A stretch of DNA of 64,000 nt from an uncultured Prevotellaceae bacterium (GCA_900315095.1 OMXS01000014.1:30131-94130), one strand, 5' to 3'. Shown: positions 15,884 through 25,579, counted from the stretch's first letter. The notes: a model not told the origin generated them from the sequence alone. A program made the numbers and translations.

Positions 15884-18082
15884 TTATTTCAACCACCTGT
15901 CTAACCAGTTGAAGAATGTGCGCTGCCAGAGTATTCCGTTCTGTGGTTTCAGCACCCAATGGTTCTCATCGGGGAAGATAAGCAGTTCGGCTGGGATACC
16001 GCGGAGGCGTGCTGCATTAAACGCTCCCATGCCTTGGTTGTAGTTGATGCGATAATCCTTCTCTCCATGAATGCAGAGTATAGGCGTATCCCATTTATCT
16101 ACAAACTTGTGAGGTGAGTTGTCGTATGTCTTCTTTGCATTTGCTGTCTGGTCTTTGTTCCAGAATGCATCGTCATATTCCCAGTTTGAGAACCACACCT
16201 CTTCGGTATCTGTGTACATCGACTCAAGGTTGAAAGCGCCATCGTGGGCAATGAAACACTTGAAACGCTTGTCGTGATGACCTGCCAAATAGTAAACCGA
16301 GAAACCGCCGAATGATGCGCCAACCGCGCCAAGACGGTCTTTGTCAACGTATGGCAAGTTGTTGGCGGCGTCATCGATAGCTGTAAGATAGTCATCCATG
16401 CATTGTCCTGTCCAGTCACCTGATATTTGCTCACACCATTCGCTGCCAAATCCAGGAAGTCCGTGGCGGTTAGGTGCTACAACAACATATCCCTGAGAAG
16501 CCATAATCATAAAGTTCCAACGATAACTCCAGAACTGGCTAACGGGACTTTGTGGTCCTCCTTCACAGAATAGTAATGTAGGATACTTCTTGTTCTCGTC
16601 AAAGTTAGGAGGCAGAATTACCCAATAGAGCATTTGCTTGCCATCAGTTGTGTTTACCCAACGCTGTTGTACTTTTGGCTTTCCGAGTTGTGAAAGGATA
16701 TGCTCATTCTCCTGAGTGATTTGTTTTATGTTTGAGGAAACCATTGGAAATGCATTATCGCTTTTCTTTGCTTTCCCAGGAGTAATCACGTAGAGGTCAG
16801 CGGGAGTCGTATAGGAATGACGTTCAGCGAGAATCTGCTTGCCGTTGTTCATCATTTGCAGGCTACCAAAGTCGGCCCAGTCAGAAGAAAGCTGTTTGAT
16901 TTCACCCTTCCAGTTGATGGAGTATAAGTTTTCTGTAGCGTGCCATACTCCGATGAAATATATCATTGCATCTTTGGTGTCGCTCCAGCAGAATTCATCA
17001 ACGTTAGAGTCAAATGATTCGGTCATGTATTTCTTGCTTCCTGTCTCGAAGTCATATACACAAAGTCTTTGGCGGTCACTTTCGTAACCGTTGCGAGCCA
17101 TTGACAACCAAGCAATATGCTTTCCGTCGGGAGAGAACTGCGGGTTCTGGTCGTATCCCGGGTTGTTCTTCATGTTCTCAGGTGCGTTGACACTCTGATA
17201 CTTCATTGTCTTTGTGGCGTCTATCTTTGGCTCAACATAACCTTCAGTCTTACAAAGATTAGTTGTTTCGCGCGTACCTATATTATATAAATATATGTCG
17301 GTGTCGGTGGAAATCATATATTCCACACCCACTTTCTTTCTGCTTGTATAGGCAATGCACTTTGAGTCAGGACTCCAGTCGATTTGCTCGATACCTCCGA
17401 AAGGCTTAACCGGGCACTCGAATGGTTCGTCCTTCATGATGTCTATGCCTTCAGAAATCTTGCCGTTTGCCACATCTGCCAAGAAAGGATGGGGTATAGT
17501 TTCCACATATTCGTCCCAATGGCGATAGTTAAGGTCGGTAACCAGTCGTCCTGTTGCTTTCGGCAGGTCCTCAGGATTCTCCTTGATGCTTTCGTGGAAA
17601 GGTATTTGTTTCACAAGCACCACATGCTTTCCGTCGGGTGAGAACTTAAAAGCATCGATGCCAGTTTCATCATTAGTCATTTGCTGGCGGTCGGTTCCGT
17701 CGGGCAACATGCTCCATATCTGACCACCTGTGATGAATGCTATTCGCTTTCCTCCCTCTATCCAAGCAGCATCGGTTTCACTCTTGGCAGAAGCGGTGAG
17801 CAGCTTTTGACCAGAGCCATCAGCATTCATAATGTACAAAACATGGTGACTCTTGTTTTCCTTAACGCTATAGTACGCCACGTTGTATACTATCTGCTTT
17901 CCGTCTGGCGATGAAGCATAGCCTCCTATGCGTCCCATAGCCCACAACGCCTCTGGTGTCATGCGGTCGCTTGCCAGTTTGATGTTGCTTTTAAGAATCG
18001 GTCGTGCCATCTCTTGTTGAGCATTAATCGTTGCTGCACTTGCTATTAGCATGGCGGCAGCCAAAGTCAGAGCCTTTTTCAT
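15884..18082 (-). CDS. S9 family prolyl-oligopeptidase-type dipeptidyl peptidase (DPP5-like)
   Basis: 732 residues. The signal peptide MKKALTLAAAMLIASAATINA directs it to the periplasm. A beta-propeller spans about 40-440 (ASSPDGKQIVYNVAYYSVKE, KFSPDGKHVVLVKQ, QFSPDGKHIAWLSMARNG), followed by an alpha/beta hydrolase domain. The catalytic Ser is in GASFGG, the Asp in HGEKDYR and the His in ENHWV near the C-terminus. The order and the HGEKD and FPDENHWV motifs match Porphyromonas DPP5, which removes dipeptides with hydrophobic P1 residues. ATG 18097 overlaps the yidC stop by ATGA, but ATG 18082 begins a proper signal peptide; both give the same mature protein. It is transcribed behind yidC. Confidence 0.93.
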   Translation of the reverse strand: MKKALTLAAAMLIASAATINAQQEMARPILKSNIKLASDRMTPEALWAMGRIGGYASSPDGKQIVYNVAYYSVKENKSHHVLYIMNADGSGQKLLTASAKSETDAAWIEGGKRIAFITGGQIWSMLPDGTDRQQMTNDETGIDAFKFSPDGKHVVLVKQIPFHESIKENPEDLPKATGRLVTDLNYRHWDEYVETIPHPFLADVANGKISEGIDIMKDEPFECPVKPFGGIEQIDWSPDSKCIAYTSRKKVGVEYMISTDTDIYLYNIGTRETTNLCKTEGYVEPKIDATKTMKYQSVNAPENMKNNPGYDQNPQFSPDGKHIAWLSMARNGYESDRQRLCVYDFETGSKKYMTESFDSNVDEFCWSDTKDAMIYFIGVWHATENLYSINWKGEIKQLSSDWADFGSLQMMNNGKQILAERHSYTTPADLYVITPGKAKKSDNAFPMVSSNIKQITQENEHILSQLGKPKVQQRWVNTTDGKQMLYWVILPPNFDENKKYPTLLFCEGGPQSPVSQFWSYRWNFMIMASQGYVVVAPNRHGLPGFGSEWCEQISGDWTGQCMDDYLTAIDDAANNLPYVDKDRLGAVGASFGGFSVYYLAGHHDKRFKCFIAHDGAFNLESMYTDTEEVWFSNWEYDDAFWNKDQTANAKKTYDNSPHKFVDKWDTPILCIHGEKDYRINYNQGMGAFNAARLRGIPAELLIFPDENHWVLKPQNGILWQRTFFNWLDRWLK

Positions 18083-18093
18083 ATTATAGATTA

Positions 18094-19989
18094 TCATTTC
18101 TTTTGCTGTTGTTCGCGCATGCGCCTCATCTCTTCAGCCTGCTTTTGCATCTGCTCTAAGCGGGCAGCAAATCCGCTCTGTTTCTTCGGATTGTTCTTGT
18201 TCTCCTTATAGCGAGCCTCCAAAATCGCAAGAAGTTTTTCGTCATTGGTTGTCTTGCGCAATGTCCACATGATGGCGGCACTAAAGAAGAGCGAGATGAA
18301 ATAGTAGAAGTTAAGACCTGATGAATAGTCGTTGAACATGAAGAAGAACATTACCGGCATAAGGTACATCATCCATTGCATCATCTTCATCTGCTCAGCC
18401 TGCTGGCCAACCATCTGGTCGCGCTGCTGGCGCATTGTCATCCATGAATAGAGAACGTTGGCAATACAGAAGAGAATACATGTGAGTGACAGGTGGTCTC
18501 CAATGAGCCAGAGATTCTTTCCCCATTCAATGATAGGGTCGTATGTAGAAAGGTCGTCAATCCAGAGGAAGCTCTCGCGACGCAATTGAATTGCGTTAGG
18601 CACGAAATTGAACATCGCAATCCAGATAGGCATTTGAATAAGCATAGGCAGACATCCGCTCAGAGGCGACACTCCATAACGAGAGTACATCTGCATCATA
18701 GCCTGTTGCTTCATCATCTGGTCCTCCGGTTTGTCGTACTGCTTTGTTGCCTCGTCGAGTTTCGGCTTCAGTACACGCATCTTTGCTGATGACATGTAGC
18801 TCTTCTTGACCATTGGGAACGTTATAACCTTAAGAAGCAGCGTTATAAGGATAAGCACGATGCCCATTGGAAGTCCCAGTTTGGTGAGCCAGTCGAAAAC
18901 ATAAAGCGTGAACCATCTGTTTATGATGCGGAAGAGAGGCCATCCGAGATATACCAAACGCTCAAGATCGAGGTCCTTGCCAAATGTGCTTTGCTTCTCT
19001 ACAGCCTGCAAGAGACGGAAGTCGTTAGGACCGAAATAGAACTCAAGTTCTGTTGGTGTGGCACCCTTCGGGTCGAATGTGGTCTTTACTTTAGCACCAT
19101 ATTGCTTAAGATAGTTTGACCCTTTCTCTTGCGGAAGTGATGTCATGAGCGAGTTGTTGGCAAAACCGTCCTTTGAAATCATCACAGCTGAGAAGAACTG
19201 ATTTTTGAAAGCCACCCAGTCGAGGGCCTCTTCTATCTTCTCGTCAGCATACTCCTTAGTTTCGTTAAGATAGTCGGTGCTGCCGCCTTTTTCTTTATAG
19301 GTGAGTGTAGAGTAGCGGTTCTCGAATGTAAAACCTCTCTCTTGTTGTTTGCAACGCTCGTCCCATTGGATGTCAACGCTGTTCATTGTCGGTGGGAAGA
19401 GTCCTTCCATACCCTTGGCAACAATTGACATGTGTAGCATATAGTCCTTTCCGAGCAGGTATTTCATTTCGAGTGTCTTGCCGTTTGCTGCTTGTGCGGT
19501 CAGCGTTACGGTAGTGTCTGTTTGCTCGGAAGGGGTGAAATACATGTCGGCGGTATTGATGTTAATGTCCTTTCCGGCAAGCATGAACTTCAGTTGCTGG
19601 TCGTTTTTATCGAAAAGAATGAGGTCCTTGTTGTTCTCTCGGTCCTCAAAGTCTTTGATGACGGCCTTGTTTACTGTTCCGCCCTTTGTTCCCAAGGTCA
19701 GTTCCACCTTTGAGTTCTTAAGAACAATAGGAGCATCTGTGCCGCTAAGTGCATTGTGGAATAGGGCAGAAGTGTCCTTCAAGGCTTCCTTTATCTTGTC
19801 GTTTTCTTTCTCTTTTTCCGACTTTGCCTTGTCAGCCAGTTCCTTTTCTGCCTTTTCTTTGTTCACCTGTGCTATTGAGTCCTGTATCATCTGCTGCCTT
19901 ATCTGCTCCTCTGACGGGCGATTCCACCAGCTGAATCCGATGAACACAAGTGCTATGAGCACAAATCCAATGATAGTTTTCTTGTCCAT
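18094..19989 (-). CDS. yidC: Membrane protein insertase YidC
   Basis: 631 residues from MDKKTIIGFVLIALVFIGFS (TM1); the frame extends further upstream but this ATG starts the conserved N-terminus. A large periplasmic beta-supersandwich domain spans about 85-370 (LKNSKVELTLGTKGGTVNKA opens it). The insertase core follows: GIVLILITLLLKVITFPMVK (TM2, with the region of the conserved hydrophilic-groove Arg replaced by Lys), CLPMLIQMPIWIAMF, and later helices with PVMFFFMFNDYSSGLNFYYF. The tail is basic and Gln/Met-rich (about 590-631). It inserts proteins into the inner membrane with or without SecYEG. In this phylum it is often separate from rpmH-rnpA, as here. The gene has a near-perfect promoter and is followed by the S9 peptidase with a 4-base ATGA overlap. 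Confidence 0.96.
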   Translation of the reverse strand: MDKKTIIGFVLIALVFIGFSWWNRPSEEQIRQQMIQDSIAQVNKEKAEKELADKAKSEKEKENDKIKEALKDTSALFHNALSGTDAPIVLKNSKVELTLGTKGGTVNKAVIKDFEDRENNKDLILFDKNDQQLKFMLAGKDININTADMYFTPSEQTDTTVTLTAQAANGKTLEMKYLLGKDYMLHMSIVAKGMEGLFPPTMNSVDIQWDERCKQQERGFTFENRYSTLTYKEKGGSTDYLNETKEYADEKIEEALDWVAFKNQFFSAVMISKDGFANNSLMTSLPQEKGSNYLKQYGAKVKTTFDPKGATPTELEFYFGPNDFRLLQAVEKQSTFGKDLDLERLVYLGWPLFRIINRWFTLYVFDWLTKLGLPMGIVLILITLLLKVITFPMVKKSYMSSAKMRVLKPKLDEATKQYDKPEDQMMKQQAMMQMYSRYGVSPLSGCLPMLIQMPIWIAMFNFVPNAIQLRRESFLWIDDLSTYDPIIEWGKNLWLIGDHLSLTCILFCIANVLYSWMTMRQQRDQMVGQQAEQMKMMQWMMYLMPVMFFFMFNDYSSGLNFYYFISLFFSAAIMWTLRKTTNDEKLLAILEARYKENKNNPKKQSGFAARLEQMQKQAEEMRRMREQQQKK

Positions 19990-20066
19990 TTCTTTATTTT
20001 GTTTTTTCTTTTTCGATATTATTAGTCGTTTACATTCAACAAAGTTGAATTTTGCAATACAAAGTG

Positions 20067-20097
20067 CAAAATTACAAATTTTCTCTAACATGACAAA
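20067..20097 (-). promoter_or_regulatory. Consensus promoter for yidC
   Basis: On the minus strand TTTG (20094-20097), exactly 19 bases, then TAATTTTG (20067-20074). The leader before the ATG is about 70 bases and holds a small palindrome, TTCAACAAAGTTGAA (20035-20049). Confidence 0.75.
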
Positions 20098-20233
20098 ACT
20101 TAAACATATGTTTTGGCAAAATAATTTTCCATTGCCAGGCAAAGAGATAGTTGACAGCAACATATTTTGACATGCTTAGCATGCCATTTACTTATATTTT
20201 CCATTTTATTTTCCTATTACAAAATATTATTTG

Positions 20234-20241
20234 TATCTTTG
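20234..20241 (+). promoter_or_regulatory. -7 box for the DUF3857-DUF3078 operon
   Basis: TATCTTTG lies 29 bases before the ATG at 20271. No clear TTTG is found at the -33 position. Confidence 0.5.
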
Positions 20242-20270
20242 CAGGGTCATAAATTAAAAACATTGTGCAA

Positions 20271-21260
20271 ATGAAAACAAGGTATTCAATATTCCGGTAT
20301 TTATTATTGTTCGCATTCTTTGTCTGCGGAAGTGTTGCGAATGCACAGTTGCCTAATGAGAAGTTTGGTAAGCCATCAAGTATGGAATGGGAATTTTCAG
20401 GTTGGGGAGATGCTGTTGGCGCTGACGCCATCGTCTTGTGCAAGACGATGAATGTGACTTATCAGCTTTTAGACCAAGTATCTAACTACAATCAGTCGGA
20501 CTCTGAACTTGGCTCTGATAATATTACGGATTTCAGCAAGAATCAGATTGACGACAGCAGTATCCTTGTTAAATATGAGTTCAGGTTACGCACAAAGATA
20601 TTGAAGCCAGAAGGCGCCAAGCATGCAAATATTGACATCGTTTACTTTAATATCGATGATAAAAGGATTATCAGCGCAGATGAAATCACGGACATGAAAG
20701 TTCGGGTCTTCACCAAGAACGAGAAGGGAAAGGTGGAGAAAAGAAACGTAGATGTAACCTCATTTGAGAGTGAGCGTGTTGATGAAAACTACATGGTGAT
20801 TCACGTGAACGTGCCTGATGTTCAGGCTGGAAGCATCATCGAATACCAGTATAACATCACGAGCTCCCGTCCGTCTTTCCTTTACGATTGGGTATTCCAG
20901 GAGTGCATACCAACGTTACATACTAAATGTGATATAGACATCCCTGCTATGTTGCAGTTCAATATGAATGCTCCTATCAACAAACTTATAAAGTCGAACG
21001 TTGTGGTGGGACAGCTGGCATATGACGTAAACAGGTCTGACTTGAAGCGAGCCAAGACTTGCTGGACCAACCACTATACAATTGTTGGTGACTATATTCT
21101 TCCTGAAGGCATGCAGATGGGACGCAATCAGAATGGTGCTGGCGGCGAGAAGGAAGTGACGGCAGAGAAAATTGCCAACTTCACAAGCAAGATAACCAAT
21201 CCTAACGTCACGCTTCCTGCCTATATACCTGAAGGCAGTACACACCTGAAAATCAAATAA
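20271..21260 (+). CDS. DUF3857 domain secreted protein, short form
   Basis: 329 residues from MKTRYSIFRYLLLFAFFVCG, a signal peptide ending near NAQ. A GTG six bases earlier is an alternative start. The body is DUF3857-like: WEFSGWGDAVGADAIVLCKT, then VKYEFRLRTKILKPEGAKHA, and the conserved core VPDVQAGSIIEYQYNITSSR followed by the WVFQECIPTLHTKCDIDIP segment. Many DUF3857 proteins go on into a transglutaminase-like domain for a total of about 630 residues; this one stops at THLKIK, so it carries only the beta-sandwich part. It lies 14 bases ahead of the DUF3078 gene, in an operon whose role is unknown. Confidence 0.82.
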   Translation: MKTRYSIFRYLLLFAFFVCGSVANAQLPNEKFGKPSSMEWEFSGWGDAVGADAIVLCKTMNVTYQLLDQVSNYNQSDSELGSDNITDFSKNQIDDSSILVKYEFRLRTKILKPEGAKHANIDIVYFNIDDKRIISADEITDMKVRVFTKNEKGKVEKRNVDVTSFESERVDENYMVIHVNVPDVQAGSIIEYQYNITSSRPSFLYDWVFQECIPTLHTKCDIDIPAMLQFNMNAPINKLIKSNVVVGQLAYDVNRSDLKRAKTCWTNHYTIVGDYILPEGMQMGRNQNGAGGEKEVTAEKIANFTSKITNPNVTLPAYIPEGSTHLKIK

Positions 21261-21274
21261 TTGCTAGTGCTTTT

Positions 21275-22522
21275 ATGAACAAATTGTTTATCTCTTCTTT
21301 GCTTGCTTTGCTGCCTTGCGTTTCGTTTGGAGCGCCGTCTGACTCGTTAATAGTCAAGCAGTACATGGATTCCTTATACAAGTGTAAGGAGGTAATTGAC
21401 AATACCGATTATCCAGATGTTGATGCAAGATATTACCGACTCTTTGCGCCGCCAACGTTCTATCATTCTCCTGCAAGTAAGGGATTGAGTTTCAGAGGCG
21501 CGTCACTCAGCGGCGACGAGGTAGACAATGCTATCGACAAGGCTCTGCTCTCGATGTATCTTAGGCGTCCAGATTTGCTTGAAAATAGCGAGAACCATCT
21601 GACGGCTTCTGGCGGAGTAGACGGGAACCTCGTACAACCTATAAAGCAAGATGTGGTGTTGGCCGACAAGGTTGACCCCATTATAGAAGACCCTGTGACT
21701 GAACCGGTTGAAGTGTTGGTTACAAAACCTAACTTCTGGGTGTTCAAGGGCGACTATTCGTTGCAGTTCCTTCAGAACTACATTTCAAGCAACTGGTATA
21801 AGGGTGGTGAGAGTAACTACTCTATGCTTGGTATTGTGACGATGGAAGCCAATTACAACAACAAGCAGAAGGTGAAGTGGGACAACAAGCTTGAGCTGAA
21901 AATGGGCTTCATGACATCGCGAAGTGACTCTCTGCACAGGTTTAAGACATCAGAAGACCTCATCCGTCTTACGTCAAAACTTGGTTTGCAGGCCTCAAAG
22001 AGGTGGTACTATACATTGCAGATGATTGCTGAAACGCAGTTCACGAAGGGTTACAAGAGCAACGACCCGATGGTTTATAGCGACTTCCTCTCGCCTTTCA
22101 AGCTCAACCTCTCTCTCGGTATGGCTTATAACGTGGAGTGGTTTAAGAAGAAGCTGACGGGAAATATCAACATTTCTCCTATCGCCTACAACTTCCGATA
22201 TGTTGACCGCGTGGCGCTTGCACCATATTTTGGTTTAAAGGAAGGCCGTCATGTGCTTCACGACATCGGTTCTTCGTTGACGGCAGACCTCACTTGGCAA
22301 ATAGCGGAGAACATAAAATGGAAGACTCGTCTCTATGCCTTCACGTCATACAAACGTGCCGAAATAGAGTGGGAGAACACGTTCTCGTTCATGTTCAACA
22401 AGTATATCTCGGCCAATCTCTTTGTTTATCCACGCTTCGACGATGGCGTTACGCGTGACGGCCATCATGGATACTTCCAGCTGAAGGAATACTTCTCGCT
22501 CGGATTTAATTATTCCTTCTAG
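21275..22522 (+). CDS. DUF3078 domain protein, probable outer-membrane barrel
   Basis: 415 residues with a signal peptide ending near SFGA. Residues 20-145 are soluble (DSLIVKQYMDSLYKCKEVI). From about 150 the DUF3078 signature appears: FWVFKGDYSLQFLQNYISSN, WYKGGESNYSMLGIVTMEAN, then W-DN-LELKMGF and SDSLHRFKTSEDLIRLTSKL. Alternating strands continue to the C-terminus FSLGFNYSF, which ends in phenylalanine as many beta-barrels do. It probably sits in the outer membrane. Operonic with the DUF3857 gene. It is followed by the convergent array C and a terminator. Confidence 0.85.
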   Translation: MNKLFISSLLALLPCVSFGAPSDSLIVKQYMDSLYKCKEVIDNTDYPDVDARYYRLFAPPTFYHSPASKGLSFRGASLSGDEVDNAIDKALLSMYLRRPDLLENSENHLTASGGVDGNLVQPIKQDVVLADKVDPIIEDPVTEPVEVLVTKPNFWVFKGDYSLQFLQNYISSNWYKGGESNYSMLGIVTMEANYNNKQKVKWDNKLELKMGFMTSRSDSLHRFKTSEDLIRLTSKLGLQASKRWYYTLQMIAETQFTKGYKSNDPMVYSDFLSPFKLNLSLGMAYNVEWFKKKLTGNINISPIAYNFRYVDRVALAPYFGLKEGRHVLHDIGSSLTADLTWQIAENIKWKTRLYAFTSYKRAEIEWENTFSFMFNKYISANLFVYPRFDDGVTRDGHHGYFQLKEYFSLGFNYSF

Positions 22523-22525
22523 TCT

Positions 22526-22657
22526 CACTTGTGTCCTTTGGCATTCTCAGAGATGCCCTTTTGCATTGTCAAAGATGTCCTTTCGCATTGCCAAAAGGCA
22601 TCTCTTGGAACATGAAAGATATACCTTTGAGAATTCGGCGATATGCTTTTCGCTAGT
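22526..22657. repeat. Array C: about six 22-bp units
   Basis: Units at 22526, 22548, 22570, 22592, 22614 and 22636, all 22 bases apart. The first three read CACTTGTGTCCTTTGGCATT, CAGAGATGCCCTTTTGCATT and CAAAGATGTCCTTTCGCATT plus two bases each. The later ones are more diverged, and some look partly inverted (AAGGCATCTC against GAGATGCC). The array fills the convergent spacer after DUF3078. Confidence 0.8.
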
Positions 22658-22667
22658 GAAAACAAAA

Positions 22668-22697
22668 ACACCTTTCAGGCAGATGCCCGAAAGGTGT
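22668..22697. terminator. Bidirectional terminator between DUF3078 and DUF1573 genes
   Basis: ACACCTTTC (22668-22676) pairs with GAAAGGTGT (22689-22697) over a 12-nt loop that itself contains GGC-AGAT-GCC. It is flanked by A-rich sequence on the left and TTGTTTT on the right. Confidence 0.75.
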
Positions 22698-22723
22698 CGT
22701 TGTTTTATATCTAACGACGTTGC

Positions 22724-23107
22724 TTATTCTGTCATCTCGCCTTCTATGTAAAGACGAGTCATCTCTACAGCGCCGTTAGTTCTAACTGTAATATTCTTCT
22801 TGAAATGACCAAATGGCTTTCCTGTGCCGTTATATGTAACACTTACTTCTCCCTTCTGACCAGGAGCAATAGGTGTCTTGGTATAGGCAGCGACGGTACA
22901 ACCGCAACTTGCAACTGCCTGATTGATTACCAACGGAGCATTCCCGACATTGGTAAACGTGAACGTGCATTTCTGAACTGGAGACTTCTCGGAGAAAGTT
23001 CCAAAGTTGTGTGTTGTCTTGTCGAACTTGATGTCTGCCTTGTTTTGAGCTGATGCATAGCCAAAAGTGCAGAGCATCATCAATGTCATAATGATAATCT
23101 TTTTCAT
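22724..23107 (-). CDS. DUF1573 domain secreted protein
   Basis: 127 residues, a short single-domain member. The signal peptide is MKKIIIMTLMMLCTFGYASA. The DUF1573 Ig-like fold is clear: HNFGTFSEKSPVQKCTFTFT, NVGNAPLVINQAVASCGCTV, then PIAPGQKGEVSVTYNGTGK and FGHFKKNITVRTN. The CGC pair in SCGCT is near-invariant in this family and may bind metal or form a disulfide; the function is unknown. It is monocistronic and convergent to the DUF3078 gene. Confidence 0.88.
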   Translation of the reverse strand: MKKIIIMTLMMLCTFGYASAQNKADIKFDKTTHNFGTFSEKSPVQKCTFTFTNVGNAPLVINQAVASCGCTVAAYTKTPIAPGQKGEVSVTYNGTGKPFGHFKKNITVRTNGAVEMTRLYIEGEMTE

Positions 23108-23183
23108 CTTTATAAGTGTTTAATTCGTTTATACTGCTTTGTTGACAATATGACTATTTTGCAAGTCAATGGTTTAACGTTTG

Positions 23184-23191
23184 CAAAAGTA
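23184..23191 (-). promoter_or_regulatory. Possible -7 box for the DUF1573 gene
   Basis: The minus strand reads TACTTTTG, giving a leader of about 70 bases before the ATG at 23107. No convincing -33 element is seen. Confidence 0.35.
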
Positions 23192-23272
23192 ATAATTTAT
23201 TATGAATGATGTTTCCTCTGGCTCAATTATTATCATTATTTAATATTTAACGGGTATAAAAATGCGGAAAAT

Positions 23273-23303
23273 TTTGCTCTTTGGGCAGAAATGATTACCT
23301 TTG
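23273..23303 (+). promoter_or_regulatory. Consensus promoter for aspS
   Basis: TTTG (23273-23276), exactly 19 bases, then TACCTTTG (23296-23303). It lies 25 bases before the ATG and therefore excludes the upstream TTG at 23281 as the start. Confidence 0.8.
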
Positions 23304-23328
23304 CATTCAAATTATTCTAAGATATAAA

Positions 23329-25089
23329 ATGTACAGAACAAACACATGTGGAGAATTGCGCCTGACCGACGCTGGCAAGGAGGTTACTCTTGCTGGATGG
23401 GTGCAACGCGTGAGAAAGATGGGCGGAATGACATTCGTGGATGTACGCGATCGTTACGGCATCACCCAGATAGTTTTCAATGAGTCGGTAGATGCTGACT
23501 TGTGCGCTATGGCTAATAAGCTCGGACGCGAGTATTGCATACAGATTAAAGGTGTGGTAAGCGAGCGTCAGAGCAAGAATCCTAAGATGCCGACTGGTGA
23601 CATTGAGATTCTTGCAAAGCAACTCAATATTCTCAGCGAGAGCATAACGCCTCCTTTCACTATCGAGGACAATACTGATGGCGGCGACGACATTCGCATG
23701 AAGTATCGCTATCTTGACCTTCGCCGCTCGGCGGTAAGGAAGAATCTGGAACTTCGCCATAGAATGACTATTCTCATCCGTAACTTCCTCGACTCAAAGG
23801 AGTTCATTGAGGTGGAAACACCTATTCTTATAGGTTCTACTCCTGAAGGAGCGCGCGATTTCGTTGTGCCTTCAAGAATGAATCCCGGACAGTTCTATGC
23901 TTTGCCGCAAAGTCCGCAGACGTTGAAGCAATTGCTTATGGTGAGTGGTTTCGACCGTTATTTCCAGATTGCTAAGTGCTTCCGCGACGAGGACCTTCGT
24001 GCTGACCGTCAGCCAGAGTTTACTCAAATTGACTGCGAGATGTCATTTGTTGACCAGGACGATGTCATCGACCTCTTTGAGGATATGGCTCGTCATCTGT
24101 TCAAGGAGGTGCGCGGCGTTGAGCTGCCTGCAAAACTTCAGCAGATGTCTTGGCATGAGGCGATGAAGCGTTTCGGTTCTGACAAGCCCGATCTTCGCTT
24201 CGGAATGGAGTTTGTTGAGCTTATGGACGTGCTTAAAGGTACGGGTTCATTCCCCGTGTTCAATGATGCTAATTACATAGGTGGCATCTGCGTTCCTGGA
24301 TGTGCTAACTATACTCGCAAGCAACTCGACCAACTTACCGACTTCGTTAAGTCGCAACAGGTTGGCGCAAAAGGTCTTGTATACGTTAAGTTCAACGAAG
24401 ACGGAACCGTAAAGAGCAGCATAGACAAGTTCTATACACCAGAGGTATGGCAGTCGTTGAAGGAAAAAGTGGGCGCAAATGATGGTGACCTCGTGCTTAT
24501 ACTGAGTGGAGACAATGCTAATAAGACACGCGTTCAACTTTGTGCACTTCGTCTTGAAATGGGTGACAGGTTAGGATTGCGCGACAAGAACAAGTTTGAG
24601 TGCCTGTGGATAATCGACTTCCCGTTGTTCGAGTGGAGTGATGAAGAACAGCGACTCATGGCAACGCACCATCCGTTCACGATGCCTAATCCTGATGATA
24701 TTCCTCTCCTTGAAGAGCATCCAGAGCGAGTGAGGGCCAAGGCGTACGACTTTGTCTGCAACGGCATTGAAGTGGGTGGCGGTTCTCTGCGTATTCACGA
24801 CGGCAAACTTCAAGAAAAGATGTTCCAGATATTGGGGTTCACGCCAGAAAAGGCGATGGCTCAGTTTGGATTCCTTATAAATGCGTTTAAATATGGAGCT
24901 CCGCCACATGCTGGTCTTGCTTTCGGCCTTGATCGCTTCGTAAGCATTATGGCCGGTTTAGACAGCATTCGCGACTGTATTGCGTTCCCAAAGAACAATA
25001 GTGGTCGTGACGTGATGCTCGATGCACCAGGATACCTCGATCCAAAACAATTGGAGGAATTGAATCTCGAATTAAAACTCGAAGAATAA
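23329..25089 (+). CDS. aspS: Aspartyl-tRNA synthetase
   Basis: 586 residues, bacterial type length. The anticodon-binding OB fold is at about 1-105 ([20 protein letters not shown]). The class II core follows: motif 1 near [20 protein letters not shown], motif 2 at [20 protein letters not shown], the bacterial GAD insertion at about 290-410, and motif 3 with [20 protein letters not shown]. The residue pair just after motif 2 supports AspRS rather than AsnRS, as does the GAD insert. It is monocistronic with a consensus promoter. Whether it is discriminating or also charges tRNA(Asn) depends on gatCAB, which is not in this window. Confidence 0.97.
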   Translation: MYRTNTCGELRLTDAGKEVTLAGWVQRVRKMGGMTFVDVRDRYGITQIVFNESVDADLCAMANKLGREYCIQIKGVVSERQSKNPKMPTGDIEILAKQLNILSESITPPFTIEDNTDGGDDIRMKYRYLDLRRSAVRKNLELRHRMTILIRNFLDSKEFIEVETPILIGSTPEGARDFVVPSRMNPGQFYALPQSPQTLKQLLMVSGFDRYFQIAKCFRDEDLRADRQPEFTQIDCEMSFVDQDDVIDLFEDMARHLFKEVRGVELPAKLQQMSWHEAMKRFGSDKPDLRFGMEFVELMDVLKGTGSFPVFNDANYIGGICVPGCANYTRKQLDQLTDFVKSQQVGAKGLVYVKFNEDGTVKSSIDKFYTPEVWQSLKEKVGANDGDLVLILSGDNANKTRVQLCALRLEMGDRLGLRDKNKFECLWIIDFPLFEWSDEEQRLMATHHPFTMPNPDDIPLLEEHPERVRAKAYDFVCNGIEVGGGSLRIHDGKLQEKMFQILGFTPEKAMAQFGFLINAFKYGAPPHAGLAFGLDRFVSIMAGLDSIRDCIAFPKNNSGRDVMLDAPGYLDPKQLEELNLELKLEE

Positions 25090-25178
25090 CTGCACTTCCA
25101 TCTTTGATGTATGTCAAGAAAATGACGTAAATTGCTGAAAATCTGCTGTTATGTGGTAATAGGATTGAACATTTTTAC

Positions 25179-25186
25179 TACCTTTG
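25179..25186 (+). promoter_or_regulatory. -7 box for the KA-rich winged-helix gene
   Basis: TACCTTTG lies 61 bases before the ATG at 25248. The -33 region has only TGTGG. The leader of about 55 bases is A-rich. Confidence 0.55.
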
Positions 25187-25247
25187 CACTCAGAAAATTA
25201 AGGTTGAATAAGATTCAATCAGGATTAATAATAATTTCAAAAATAAC

Positions 25248-25547
25248 ATGGCAGAAAAGAAAGCAACAAAGGCAGCAGCTACAACAACAAAGAAGGCTGC
25301 AGCTCCAAAGAAGGAAACAGTAAAGAAAGTAGCAGCAAAGAAGGCTGAACTCGTTATCAACGCTGAGAACGTAGGTTTCAAGGCAGGTGATGTTTATCAG
25401 GCTCTCGCATCAGAGGCAAAGGCACTTACCGTTGCAGAGATTGCGAAGGTGGCTAAGATCAGCAATGAGGAGGTTCTCCTCGGTCTTGGATGGCTGCTTA
25501 AGGAGGGTAAGGTAAAGGACGAGGCTAACAAGGTTGTTCTTGCCTAA
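25248..25547 (+). CDS. Winged-helix protein with histone-H1-like Lys/Ala-rich N-terminus
   Basis: 99 residues. Residues 1-32 are built of Lys, Ala and Thr (MAEKKATKAAATTTKKAAAP), like the tails of histone H1-like bacterial proteins. Residues about 38-99 form a winged helix-turn-helix of the PF10771 type: NAENVGFKAGDVYQALASEA, LTVAEIAKVAKISNEEVLLG and a short wing. Proteins of this kind probably bind DNA non-specifically through the tail, with the wing helix for shape or sequence; a nucleoid role is inference. Its own terminator follows, so it is monocistronic and likely well expressed. Confidence 0.82.
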   Translation: MAEKKATKAAATTTKKAAAPKKETVKKVAAKKAELVINAENVGFKAGDVYQALASEAKALTVAEIAKVAKISNEEVLLGLGWLLKEGKVKDEANKVVLA

Positions 25548-25579
25548 TTACAGAGAAAGAGATTTCATTTCAAATATGG

